A stretch of 64,000 nt of DNA from Stentor roeselii (GCA_006503475.1 RSEH01000104.1:1-64000), one strand, 5' to 3'. Shown: positions 47,570-56,677, counted from the first letter of the stretch. Numbers and translations: made by a program. The notes: generated from the sequence alone by a model not told the origin.

Positions 47570-48775
47570 TTAATGAATAGTTCCTCTTTCTACACATCTT
47601 TCACAATTTTTCTTTCCAAGACTTCCACTCTTTTCAAATTTCCTGGGAGGATTTTCCAACAAATCAATTTTATCCTCTAAATTTTTCTTAAGTGTTTTCA
47701 AACTTTCAGCTTCTAAATGTTTTCGAACTTTCAAATCAGCAACCCTTTTAAAAATCTGCGAATATTTATCTTCCAAATCTCTAACTTTATCAAAAAAGAC
47801 CTGCTTCAGATGATTATACTGTTCATTGATCTGTTCATAGTTATCCTTCGCCTGATCAGCCTGTTTTCTAAACTCATGTGAAAAGTCAGTAGCTCGAATA
47901 TTAGCATTTTTTTGAATACTTTTCAAATTTTTCTGTTTATCCTTCTTACTTTCAACGATTTCCTTTAAAATACTATCAATTTTTTCCTGCAAAATCTGCC
48001 TTTCTTTAATCAAATTATTGAAATGAAGTTCATATTCATGCCTTATCAAAAAATAATCCTTAACCGCTGCAAGTTTTCCACTCTGAGCTTTTTTAAGTCT
48101 TGATACAAGCTGATTGATAGTCTTCTGATTTTCCTCATATTCAGTCCTAACCTTAAAATCAATTTTTCTTCCTTCTTCCCTGACCTGATTGATCAAATCG
48201 AAGTACCCCTGGCGCTGTTCATGAAGAGCCTTTAAAAGTTCTTCTTTTTGTTCTGAAATTTCTTGATTCTGTGCACTTGGCATGTGAATAGTGCGAACAA
48301 TATGTTTGGGTCTCATATTTTTGCAAGAATTCTGAGTGCCATACGAATAGACAGTGTTCGGCTTTTCTCCTTCATTGATGAAAATGTCCTGATGGATGGC
48401 TTCAGTCTTGTTCATCAGCCTTGCGAGTTTATCACGGTCTTCTTGTTGACTCGTTACAAGTTCTTCATTTTCCCTTGCAAGCCTCATCAAATCATTGCGG
48501 CCTTGCATCATGACATCTTCTCTCATTTTTACCTGTCTTTGAAGTTCAGAGATTTCTTCTTGTCGTGTTTTTATCTCCCACTCGATTTTGTGAAGCATTC
48601 CTTGCTTCACGCGGACTGACTCGTACTTCGACAGCCACTCTTCCCGCTCCAAGTCGTTTTTTTCGACGAGATCTCGGTAGTAGTTCAGGACTTCGTATTT
48701 GTCGGAGTCGCTTCCTGGAAGTGAAGAGATTTGGTAGACTTTGTCGTAAAAGAACTGGGAATTGAAGTCTGACAT
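47570..48775 (-). CDS. Coiled-coil protein, probably ciliary/cytoskeletal
   Basis: 401 residues with near-continuous coiled coil (~35-130 and 170-390; Glu/Lys/Gln/Arg-rich), a break around 130-170 with a Thr/Asn/Lys-rich part, and a short C-terminus with CERCVERG. It resembles axonemal coiled-coil proteins in general shape (DRC/CCDC type), but I cannot name a specific one. Confidence 0.8.
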   Translation of the reverse strand: MSDFNSQFFYDKVYQISSLPGSDSDKYEVLNYYRDLVEKNDLEREEWLSKYESVRVKQGMLHKIEWEIKTRQEEISELQRQVKMREDVMMQGRNDLMRLARENEELVTSQQEDRDKLARLMNKTEAIHQDIFINEGEKPNTVYSYGTQNSCKNMRPKHIVRTIHMPSAQNQEISEQKEELLKALHEQRQGYFDLINQVREEGRKIDFKVRTEYEENQKTINQLVSRLKKAQSGKLAAVKDYFLIRHEYELHFNNLIKERQILQEKIDSILKEIVESKKDKQKNLKSIQKNANIRATDFSHEFRKQADQAKDNYEQINEQYNHLKQVFFDKVRDLEDKYSQIFKRVADLKVRKHLEAESLKTLKKNLEDKIDLLENPPRKFEKSGSLGKKNCERCVERGTIH

Positions 48776-48842
48776 TTAAATTATCCCGGAATGGGAAGGG
48801 TAATGGTTTTAGTGAATTTTTGAAAATTTTGATTTATTGTAA

Positions 48843-49184
48843 ATGCTTTGTTTGAGAAATGAAGATAAGAGGAGAGAAATTAGATTTGTTAGGACTGGAG
48901 CGAAAACACCTGACTTGATGATGTATAAAGGGAATTATACTATGAGGAAAGGGCAGAATGGATTTGTGAAAAGGGAAAATCATGTTGTTTTAAGTGGAAA
49001 GATATTGCCGATGATTTTACCTTCTGCTTCGAGACTTTCTTATAATAACAGGTTTAATTGCATTAAGACCTCGGAAATCAGAGACTCTCAAGAAAAGATA
49101 AAAACTGCGACATTCAACATTAAAAAACTCCTTCAAAAATACGAAAATACTTCAGGTAGTCCTAAGTCTTCACCTAGCAGTTAA
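48843..49184 (+). CDS. Small basic protein, unknown
   Basis: 113 residues, Lys/Arg-rich with a Ser/Pro-rich C-terminus and no recognised domain. It starts after TTATTGTAA, divergent from the coiled-coil gene (67 bp) and ends only 5 bp before the start of the SHIPPO-repeat gene. Splicing of these two frames into one protein was checked by eye and not supported by any 15- or 16-nt GT..AG. Confidence 0.65.
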   Translation: MLCLRNEDKRREIRFVRTGAKTPDLMMYKGNYTMRKGQNGFVKRENHVVLSGKILPMILPSASRLSYNNRFNCIKTSEIRDSQEKIKTATFNIKKLLQKYENTSGSPKSSPSS

Positions 49185-49189
49185 TAAAT

Positions 49190-50041
49190 ATGCAAATAGT
49201 TAAGTGCAACTCTGAGCAAGTCTTTAAATCACAGCTCAATAGCTCACCCTCTAAGGCTCAGTACTCGTTTCCTAAAGCGAAACGATTTCAAGAAGAGAAA
49301 TTGAATGAGTAAAACTTATACAGTAACCCAAATTTCTGTTTTTATGCAAAACCTTCAATGTTGGATAAAAGGGGAACTAGCTTCGGATTTGGCAAGAAAT
49401 TTGATTTTACAACAGAAAAAAAAACACTTCCTGACCCGACTAAATATTCGAGTTGTGCATCGATTGATGTCATTAGGCCTAGGTCCATGGCTTTCACTTT
49501 TGGAATATCCAGAGAAAGCTGTTCTAAAAGATATGTACCTGGCCATTTCATAGCAGATCCTTCAGTCCCAGGTCCCGGCAGTTACCAACTCCAATCAAAA
49601 ATCGGTAAAGAAGGTGCAAAATACACAATAAGTGGAAAATCCCCATCCGGTAAATTATATTCAGATTCCGCCTTCACCCCTCAAAGCGTTCCAGGTCCAG
49701 GAACCTACATCACAACATCCTCATCTCCAGGAAAATACTTCATAAGTACCTTCAAGTCATCCCCAATTCCCGTGATCGCTCCAAAATCACACAAAAGATT
49801 TAAAAGCCAACAAGACCCAAACTTCCCAGGTCCCGGAAGTTACAACTTCGAAGAAAAATTCTTAAAAACCGGTTGTATTTTATCAAAGTACAAATACGAA
49901 GGTGCTCGAAAGTTCAGTCAAAGTTCTCGAGAAATCTTCGAAAAGCAGAAATTTGAAATTCCAGGTCCAGGAAGCTACAAACTTCCCAGTGAATTCGGAT
50001 ACGTTGAAGTAAAAAAGCGGACTTTATCAGTGAATAGTTAA
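49190..50041 (+). CDS. SHIPPO/STPG (PGPGxY) repeat protein, one 15-nt intron
   Basis: 278 residues after removing intron 49309-49323. Exon 2 carries repeated Pro-Gly-Pro-Gly-x-Tyr units (PGPGSYQL, PGPGTYIT, PGPGSYNF, PGPGSYKL), the hallmark of ODF3/SHIPPO1 and STPG proteins found along sperm tails and ciliary microtubules, including as microtubule inner proteins. Splicing joins a 39-residue N-terminal exon to the downstream DNPNFCFYAKPS... frame. Its stop is only 2 bp from the stop of the convergent Arb2-like gene. Confidence 0.9.
49309..49323 (+). other. 15-nt intron (gtaaaacttatacag)
   Basis: Phase 2. Splicing removes an in-frame TAA-containing segment and brings the SHIPPO-repeat frame into register with an upstream ATG at 49190. 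Confidence 0.88.
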
Positions 50042-50043
50042 GA

Positions 50044-51090
50044 TTAGTTAATGAAACAACTCGATTTGGTCTTTGGTGGAATTTTTTGCAGGTATTTGTT
50101 TCCTTCAGTGTTGATTTCTCGCAGGTAGGTCATTATTGAGCTTTGGGCTGAGCCTGTCGTGTATTCGTGTTTCTTGTGTCCGGAACTCACGAAAACTATC
50201 GGGTCCGGCTCGGGTCTTGTGAACTTGTCAAGGGGTTCTTTGGAGGCCACCCAGTCGACAGCCTTTAACCTTAAAAACTCTTTTTTTTCTTTAGACATTC
50301 CGAAGTACCCGTGCACAGCATCAGTGAAAGCGATTCCAACGACTTTTTCCTTGAACTCTTCCCAGAAGTTGTCAATCAACGCGAGAGTTGAAAGGCCACC
50401 ACAGGAATGAGCGACGATGTAAATTTCATGAAAATCCTTTCCTGATATAAAAGTTCTCCACATATATCGACTATGCGCTTCAAGTGACTGATTTTCAGGA
50501 ATCGGTTGTCTTCTAGTCCGTCTTTTGTTCGGGTTGAAAATGAGGACTTCCATGTTTTCGTCTTGTGCGAATTGAAGAAAAGGCAGCATGCTTCCCATAT
50601 TTAAAGAATCGTTGATGCAAACTGAACGCGCCCAGATTCCAGGCCTGACAGCTCCTGCTCCTTGAATTAAAAGCAGAAGTCTCGGTCTGGGGCTGTTTAA
50701 AACTCCTGGAGTTGAATAAATGTAGCTCTTAGGCCCTTCTCGGTTTAAAGGAATAAAGGTCCTGACAAGTCCATAAGAATTTTCCATTTTTGACTGAATC
50801 ACTGCTTTGACCACCTTGCCAAGTTTTTCGTATTCGGCTTGGGTGGTGAACTTGAAGCCTTCTCTGGTATCAAGGTGTTCAAGTAGCAGGTTTTCATTGA
50901 AATGGTATCGGAAATGATCGGCGAGGTACTCTTCAGGCGCGGCTTTGAAGCTTTTTTCTGAGAAGGAAGGAGATGATAGGACTGGGGTTGAGACTTGTTC
51001 ACTTTTCATTCGCTTCTCAGGGTCTTTGTTTTCTCTGTTTTGAGTTCTTTTTGGCCTTGAATCGGGATCTGGCGATGAAGAGTCTGACAT
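50044..51090 (-). CDS. Arb2/FAM172-like alpha/beta-fold protein
   Basis: 348 residues. The C-terminal ~270 match the Arb2 domain: LLLLIQGAGAVRPGIWAR, SMLPFLQFAQDENMEVLIFNPN and the nucleophile-elbow-like YIVAHSCGGLSTLALI, followed by VVGIAFTDAVHG. In fission yeast Arb2 works with Argonaute in siRNA-directed heterochromatin, and FAM172A is linked to chromatin and splicing, so a small-RNA or chromatin role is possible here, by family only. The start is divergent from the PH-domain gene with 20 bp between the start codons. Confidence 0.88.
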   Translation of the reverse strand: MSDSSSPDPDSRPKRTQNRENKDPEKRMKSEQVSTPVLSSPSFSEKSFKAAPEEYLADHFRYHFNENLLLEHLDTREGFKFTTQAEYEKLGKVVKAVIQSKMENSYGLVRTFIPLNREGPKSYIYSTPGVLNSPRPRLLLLIQGAGAVRPGIWARSVCINDSLNMGSMLPFLQFAQDENMEVLIFNPNKRRTRRQPIPENQSLEAHSRYMWRTFISGKDFHEIYIVAHSCGGLSTLALIDNFWEEFKEKVVGIAFTDAVHGYFGMSKEKKEFLRLKAVDWVASKEPLDKFTRPEPDPIVFVSSGHKKHEYTTGSAQSSIMTYLREINTEGNKYLQKIPPKTKSSCFIN

Positions 51091-51110
51091 TTATTGAGGA
51101 ACTATAATCC
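51091..51110. promoter_or_regulatory. 20-bp divergent start-to-start region
   Basis: Only ttattgaggaactataatcc separates the two start codons. A CTATAAT element lies 5 bp before the plus-strand ATG; TTATAG (minus strand) serves the other side. Confidence 0.5.
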
Positions 51111-52367
51111 ATGGCTGAAGATGTTGAAAGAATTGATACTGAAAGGTTCTGGGTACAGAAAAAGGATGTGTTTATTAAGTTAAAACTTTGGGATGATGAA
51201 AAAACTATGAAAATGATCAGGGTTAAGAAGGTACTTGAAATTATTGCTGCTTTTGTTTTTGCTAAACTTTCTAGAGGAAGAGAAATATCTGTGGCTGTCG
51301 CGAGGTATATGAAAGAACATGCTGCTGCTGATAATGTGTATTCGATTCAACTTAAAAATCAGTTGGTTTATCTTCCATCTCCTACTTCTCAGTATTCGGA
51401 TCCTTTGAAATTATCACTTTCTTTGCTTGGTCAGGTGCAACAGTCACTATCAGTATCCTTCCGAGAGCTAAGCCAAAACATAGAAACGTAATAAAAATAT
51501 AGAATAATCAACACACAAATAGCAACGAATCTAATGGACTTCGAAAAAAACGTTTCAGAGGCACTTTCACTCTGGTCGACAGCGCAAACCGACACTTCAC
51601 TCCTCCTCCAAAAAAGCGAAAAGCTCTTCAAAGACTACCTCTCAGTCTTCGCATCACAAGAAGCCGAAATTTCCAAAAAAGGTTTCGTGACATCCTGTCT
51701 CTGGCTAATCGAAACAAAATACCTAAACTCAGTCCAAGACGCTCACAAAAGTCTCATTTCTTGCGCCATCCTCGTCAAAAGCTTCTGGGAAATGCTGATA
51801 AAAGTAGAAGGCCTGCGAGTGGAAACCTTAAAAAAAGCCATCAGCAGCTTTATTCAACTTCATGATTCAGTTTTTCACATCAAGGCTGAAGAAGCTTGGA
51901 AACTTATTCAAGACCTTGAAAGCGACTCTTGGGAACTCGCTGCAATTGTTGGAGAAGATGAAAGTCAAAACTTTTGGAAAGAGTTTGGAGAAGGAGACTT
52001 CTTTGAAAGGATTATTGACTGGAAGTTACCTGAACCGCCGAAAAGTCAACTGATTGTTAGGGAAGGCGACATTGACCGGGAAACTGCTGTTTTTAAGGTT
52101 TGGAAAAAAAGTTATGGAGTACTTACTGTTGATAGGTTTTTGCATGTTTTTAATGAGGATTCTTTGAGAAATTTTGAACAAACTGTTAATTCTTGCTTTT
52201 TGCATAGGGGAAATGTCATTGAGAATGAAGAACTTTACTTTGAAATTATTGAGGCGAAACAGTTGGGACTTCTCAGTAAACTTGCGGCTCCTCGAAGAAG
52301 TGTGTTTAAGTTGCATGTGCTTGATGAGTTTTTGGAATGGATTAAAGCTATCAAGCAACTAGTTTAA
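51111..52367 (+). CDS. PH-domain protein with helical (BAR-like) region, one 15-nt intron
   Basis: 413 residues after removing intron 51488-51502. The two halves would otherwise look like two small genes, but the splice joins them in frame, ...QNIET|INTQIATNLMDFEKN.... Residues ~75-290 are helical, similar in feel to BAR/arfaptin-type membrane-curving dimers. Residues ~310-410 look like a PH domain: KVWKKSYGVLTVDRFLHVFN, a core strand pattern, then FKLHVLDEFLEWIKAIKQLV as C-terminal helix with the conserved Trp. BAR-PH proteins act on endocytic membranes. The BAR reading is inferred. Confidence 0.82.
51488..51502 (+). other. 15-nt intron (gtaataaaaatatag)
   Basis: Phase 2. Removes an in-frame TAA and fuses the frames starting at 51111 and 51534 into one protein of 413 residues. 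Confidence 0.88.
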
Positions 52368-52522
52368 TTACACCTAATTTTCATTTCCCTTTTTTTCACC
52401 AGCTTTCCTCTAATCCCAAGCCAGTAAAAACCCATCCCATCCTCATCCTTCAACCAGTTAAAATTCCCTACTCTAGATCAGCATCCATGCCAAATCAAAA
52501 ACTTCATTTTATGGTGAAATAA

Positions 52523-53908
52523 ATGATTTGGGCAAGTCTTCTGTTGCTAGCAGACCTATGCAATGGCAATGAGAACCTCGAAAGTCTCTATCTCTCAGCA
52601 GGTTATTTCGTAGAGCACTTCACAGTGCCCCTGGACCACATAAACGGTGACCCAGGTTTGATAAGCATAAAGACTCTGATGCACATCGGCGACCCCTCAG
52701 GTCCCTTATTTGTCTACACAGGAAACGAGGGCGCGATTGAGGAATTTTTCTTGATGACAGGATGGTTGGTGTACACTTTAGGACCTTACTACAACGCGAC
52801 TGTCATCTTCATCGAGCACAGATACTACGGCGAGTCTCTTCCCACACCACTCAACTATGCCTACCTCAATACTGACCAAACTCTTCTTGACTATGCACAG
52901 ATTATCATGCAGGTTAAACCCATGGAAAGCACACCTGTCGTAGCCTTTGGAGGATCTTATGGAGGCATGATGGCTGCTTACTTTAGGATCAAGTTTCCTC
53001 ATCTTGTGGATGGAGCCATTGCCAGCTCTGCTCCTGTACTTGAGTATTTGGATACTCAGGGAATGGGACTTATGTTTCAGACTACTCAGGATTATTTCAG
53101 TGTCTTTCCCAACTGTGCCTTTAACATTAATGACGGGTTCAACATCTTGGACAACTTTGCCCAAAATGAATACACGTGGCCAGGACTAAACGCAGTATTC
53201 GACTTATGCGCGCCGATCCTAGAAATGGGTCAAGTATACGAATTAGAAGACTGGATAGCAGGAGCTCTAGAGACCTACGCTCAGCTGAACTATCCTTACC
53301 CAACTCAAGTAGCAGGTTACCTTCCAGGTTACCCAGTGAACGTGACATGTTCAATCATTGCAGTTTACAACCAAGGAGCAAGAAACATGTGGGAGACTTT
53401 GGCAGGGTTAGCAGAAGCAGCGAGCCTGCTTTATAACAACACCCAAGACGTGACGTGTTACAACCCGTGGCAGCCGGATACCTCTCAAACTACGGCATCT
53501 TGGACTTATCAGACTTGCACAGAACTCCTGATGCCCTACGGTCAATATGGAGTGCCTTTTGATATGTTCCCCGTTAGGCCTTGGGACTTCGCGAGTTTCA
53601 ACCAGTCATGTTATCTTCAATTTGGAGTGTACCCTAACCCAACTTGGTACCCGATTAACTACGGCTTCACTGAGTACTACCAAGCCGGACTGCAAAACTT
53701 AACCAACATCATCTTCAGCTACGGCACTGAAGACCCTTGGCAGACCGGTTGCCTTAAACAAGCTCCAAGTCCAGGAACCACCGTCATCGGCATTAAAGGA
53801 GCTGCTCATCACCTTGACTTAAGAAGACCCAGTCCAAACGACCCTCAGTCAGTCATCACTGTGAGGAATTATGAACAATCTGTCATTGAGAGATGGATCG
53901 GGTGGTAA
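52523..53908 (+). CDS. Serine carboxypeptidase S28 (lysosomal Pro-X carboxypeptidase/DPP2 type)
   Basis: 461 residues. Signal peptide (about 1-15), then FTVPLDH at 33-39, LFVYTGNEG, and the nucleophile motif FGGSYGGMMAAYFR with Ser145; downstream YGTEDPWQTGC carries the catalytic Asp and KGAAHHLDLR the His. S28 peptidases cut after proline in lysosomes or when secreted. Several Asn-x-Ser/Thr sites fit glycosylation. Its codons are richer in C than in most neighbours. Confidence 0.95.
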   Translation: MIWASLLLLADLCNGNENLESLYLSAGYFVEHFTVPLDHINGDPGLISIKTLMHIGDPSGPLFVYTGNEGAIEEFFLMTGWLVYTLGPYYNATVIFIEHRYYGESLPTPLNYAYLNTDQTLLDYAQIIMQVKPMESTPVVAFGGSYGGMMAAYFRIKFPHLVDGAIASSAPVLEYLDTQGMGLMFQTTQDYFSVFPNCAFNINDGFNILDNFAQNEYTWPGLNAVFDLCAPILEMGQVYELEDWIAGALETYAQLNYPYPTQVAGYLPGYPVNVTCSIIAVYNQGARNMWETLAGLAEAASLLYNNTQDVTCYNPWQPDTSQTTASWTYQTCTELLMPYGQYGVPFDMFPVRPWDFASFNQSCYLQFGVYPNPTWYPINYGFTEYYQAGLQNLTNIIFSYGTEDPWQTGCLKQAPSPGTTVIGIKGAAHHLDLRRPSPNDPQSVITVRNYEQSVIERWIGW

Positions 53909-53937
53909 CTAGTTAATTAGAATATGGCGACTTTGTA

Positions 53938-55251
53938 ATGAAAAAACTTGGAAAGCATGGAGGAAGACTCATTTTGAGAAACATTCCATTCTCTATCCAA
54001 GAAAAAGCTCTTCGGGCCTGGCTTGAAAAAGTAGGACCTTTGAAGGAACTCACTATTCCTGTCACTTCTGATAACAAAAGAAATAGAGGCTTCGCTTTTG
54101 TCGAGTTTGACAAGAAAAACTTGAGTGAAAAAGCGATTAAGAAGCTTAATGGGAAACTTTTGCAGAATAGACAGGTTTCACTTGACTATGCTCAAAGTAA
54201 GGAAAAGTATGAAACCTCTGTCAAGGCGGAAGAAATGGCGAAGGACTTTAAACCTGTTATTCAAGAAGAGGAGGTTCAGGAAGAGGTTCAGGAAGAGGAT
54301 GAAAGAAAAGATGAAAAAGAAAAACAACAGAAAAACTTGTTTTTAGAAGGAAGAGTCTTGTTCGCTATGAACATCAATTATATGACCGAAGATGAAGACC
54401 TTTTCGAAAGGTTCAAAGAGTTCGGAAGGCTCAACTATGCTAAAATCGTCAGGAATAAAGAAACAGGTGAATCAAAAGGCACAGCTTTTATCTGCTTTAA
54501 AAAACCAGAAGTCGTCGACAAAGTCCTTCAAATCTCAGAAGAAAGCGGAATCGAACTAGATGAAAGAAAACTCAAACTCGTTAAAGCTGTTTCAAGAGAA
54601 GCTGCAACCAACCTAAAAACATCGAAACCATTAAAAGATGACAAAAGAAACCTTCATTTAACTAAACTCGCCCTGATCTCTCCCGACAGCAAAGAATTCC
54701 AAACCCTTTCAGAAAAAGAAGTGCAGATGCGGACCATGGCAGCGAAAAAAATGAAGGAAAAGCTTCAAAATCCCAACATTTTCGTTTCACCGACAAGACT
54801 TTTATTCAGAAACATTTCAAAATCAATCACTGAAGACGACTTAAAAGTTCTAGTAAAGAAAATCCTCATTGAACACGATTCTTCTCTCGCTAATCAAAAA
54901 CTCTTCGTTCAAGTGAAAGTCTTAAAAGAAACTGAAAAACTTGATAAACAAGGAAATCCGCTTTCAAAAGGCTTCGCTTTCATTGAGTTCAAAAAACCTG
55001 AATTCGCTTTAAAAGCGATCAAGCTTTGTAATAATGATTCGAAATATTTCGGAGGAAAATTCAGACCGATTGTTGAGTTTTCGTTGGAAGATCATCGAGT
55101 TCTGAGAATTCGGAAACTTAAACTCGCTAGGCAGAAGAAGAAAAATTTGGAAAAAATTGGGGAAAAGGAGAAAAAGGAGAAAATTGGAAGAGGGAAAAAA
55201 CAGAGGATGAAGAGAAAGTTGAAGAAAGAAGGGGAATTGAAAGAGGTATAA
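53938..55251 (+). CDS. RBM28/Nop4-like protein with three RRMs, likely nucleolar
   Basis: 437 residues. RRM1 (~12-85, RLILRNIPFSIQEKAL), RRM2 (~137-215, VLFAMNINYMTEDEDLFERF) and RRM3 (~282-385, LLFRNISKSITEDDLKV, with the long insert typical of the third Nop4/RBM28 RRM before KGFAFIEF). The C-terminus is extremely Lys-rich, fitting the nucleolus. RBM28/Nop4 is needed for 60S ribosome assembly. A four-codon upstream frame (ATG 53924) ends in TAATG overlapping this start. Usual homologues are longer (four RRMs), so this is a reduced form. Confidence 0.88.
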   Translation: MKKLGKHGGRLILRNIPFSIQEKALRAWLEKVGPLKELTIPVTSDNKRNRGFAFVEFDKKNLSEKAIKKLNGKLLQNRQVSLDYAQSKEKYETSVKAEEMAKDFKPVIQEEEVQEEVQEEDERKDEKEKQQKNLFLEGRVLFAMNINYMTEDEDLFERFKEFGRLNYAKIVRNKETGESKGTAFICFKKPEVVDKVLQISEESGIELDERKLKLVKAVSREAATNLKTSKPLKDDKRNLHLTKLALISPDSKEFQTLSEKEVQMRTMAAKKMKEKLQNPNIFVSPTRLLFRNISKSITEDDLKVLVKKILIEHDSSLANQKLFVQVKVLKETEKLDKQGNPLSKGFAFIEFKKPEFALKAIKLCNNDSKYFGGKFRPIVEFSLEDHRVLRIRKLKLARQKKKNLEKIGEKEKKEKIGRGKKQRMKRKLKKEGELKEV

Positions 55252-55289
55252 ATAGATTATGCACTTTTGGTATTGGTTTATATTTATAT

Positions 55290-56084
55290 ATGGGGGAAGA
55301 AAGGAGATATACTTCTATTAATGCACCTACACCGCGGGGTGATGTATCGGCTACTCCTGGATGCTTTGGCTTACAGAATTTTATGCCTCTGGAGAAAGAA
55401 AAGGATAACAATCAAATTTATCAACCTCTTTTTCCCTCTGTTCCTGATTACCCGGAAAAGGAAAGAAATGTGTTTGATATTCATACGGCTAGCATCGTTT
55501 ATATATCGCTTTATCTTTTTGAAATATCTCTTTTGGCTTTTGTGGTCTTTAGTAGTTCTATTTTTGAGTATTGCTATTGGGAATTCGGAGTTCTTAGCTA
55601 TAAAAAAGCAGTTGATGATGATTTGCCTTTTGGGAATGGAAGAGGGTCAATTGACAAATTTTACTCAGACTTGCAATGTCATATCAACATCCCTTATGAT
55701 GATGAATGTCCAGGTTTGTGTTATTTCGCTAGAAGAATGAAGAAAATTAAAACTGTGGTTTTTATCGGAATTTCAATTCAAATTTTCATCTCATTATTCG
55801 GTTTGGGAAGATATTTATGGGCTTGTTACTTAGACCGTCCACTGGGGAATAGGAAACATGCGATTGGTTTACATTTTCTTTCAGTTTTGACTCTTCTAAT
55901 CAGTATTATTGTTTATATATTGTTTATTGGAGTATTCGACTTGGAAGATGTTAAAGAAAGTATTATCTCGTTTTCTAGCTCTCCTGAGGACCTTGATGTG
56001 GAGCCAGGACTCTTTATGTTGATTGGACTTATTGTTTACATGATTTTTTATAGATCACTCTTAGTGATTTTGTTTAAAGAGTGA
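55290..56084 (+). CDS. Four-pass membrane protein, unknown
   Basis: 264 residues from the ATG after TATATATG. After ~70 hydrophilic residues come about four transmembrane segments: ~75-97, ~150-172, ~192-215 and ~242-262, with a Cys/Asp-rich stretch (QCHINIPYDDECPGLCYFARR) between the first two. No recognised family. The stop is TGA. Convergent with the next gene, 20 bp between stops. Confidence 0.75.
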   Translation: MGEERRYTSINAPTPRGDVSATPGCFGLQNFMPLEKEKDNNQIYQPLFPSVPDYPEKERNVFDIHTASIVYISLYLFEISLLAFVVFSSSIFEYCYWEFGVLSYKKAVDDDLPFGNGRGSIDKFYSDLQCHINIPYDDECPGLCYFARRMKKIKTVVFIGISIQIFISLFGLGRYLWACYLDRPLGNRKHAIGLHFLSVLTLLISIIVYILFIGVFDLEDVKESIISFSSSPEDLDVEPGLFMLIGLIVYMIFYRSLLVILFKE

Positions 56085-56104
56085 GATAAAATTTAATAGT
56101 TAAG

Positions 56105-56677
56105 TTAGACTGGTAAAGTGAGTAGTCTTTTCTTAAGTCTTCTCACATAACAACAGGACAGGCAGCAACTTCCCAAAAATCCTCCAACCACAATAATAAT
56201 TTTATACAAAGGGTCAAGCTTCACCTCAACTAAATCATCTTCTTCAGCATTATTCAAATAAATTTCTCCATTTTTTCCTTGTGAATAAACATCTTTCGGT
56301 TTCTCTTTAGTATCACACATTTTGACAAAGCTCTGCGAAGGGTCTTGATGTCTGCTAGTAAAAAACCCTTTATCACAATAGCACATTTTCCCAACCATTT
56401 TCCCATGAACACAAACAATCTTCTTATCCTGATAATATTCTTCCGTATTATTAACTTCACCCGATGCCTCAGGAGGTTCTGACTCACCAACACAACTATT
56501 ATCTTCATAAACATAAACCTCTCCATCCTGACAACTCTTAACCGGATAACAAATTCGATCACTTTGATTGAAGTAACTTCTCATTCCCTGATATCTAACC
56601 CGACAGTACTCAAAGCAATTCCCAGTAAAGCATTCCTGACAAGCCCCAAATTGAAAAATCCAAAACAACGCAATCAT
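56105..56677 (-). CDS. Type I membrane protein, Cys-rich ectodomain
   Basis: 190 residues from ATG 56677, preferred over an in-frame non-ATG triplet upstream because it gives a signal peptide and directly follows CTTATA. After the signal come ~130 residues with twelve or more Cys (for example CQECFTGNCFEYC and CVHGKMVGKMCYCDKGF, EGF-like), then an acidic linker, one transmembrane segment (~157-180) with a Cys cluster and a short Lys/Arg tail. A receptor-like or structural surface protein; ligand unknown. It lies just downstream of the TauE/SafE gene on the same strand. Confidence 0.82.
   Translation of the reverse strand: MIALFWIFQFGACQECFTGNCFEYCRVRYQGMRSYFNQSDRICYPVKSCQDGEVYVYEDNSCVGESEPPEASGEVNNTEEYYQDKKIVCVHGKMVGKMCYCDKGFFTSRHQDPSQSFVKMCDTKEKPKDVYSQGKNGEIYLNNAEEDDLVEVKLDPLYKIIIVVGGFLGSCCLSCCYVRRLKKRLLTLPV

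Noticed and set aside
49143-49190. Fusion of the genes at 48843 and 49190 through a tiny intron
   Set aside because: The only 15-nt candidate starts GTC and leads straight to a stop; the SHIPPO gene has its own ATG and intron.
53905-53920. 16-nt GT..AG (gtaactagttaattag) at the end of the S28 peptidase gene
   Set aside because: Splicing would create TGA at once and add nothing; the peptidase ends normally before it.
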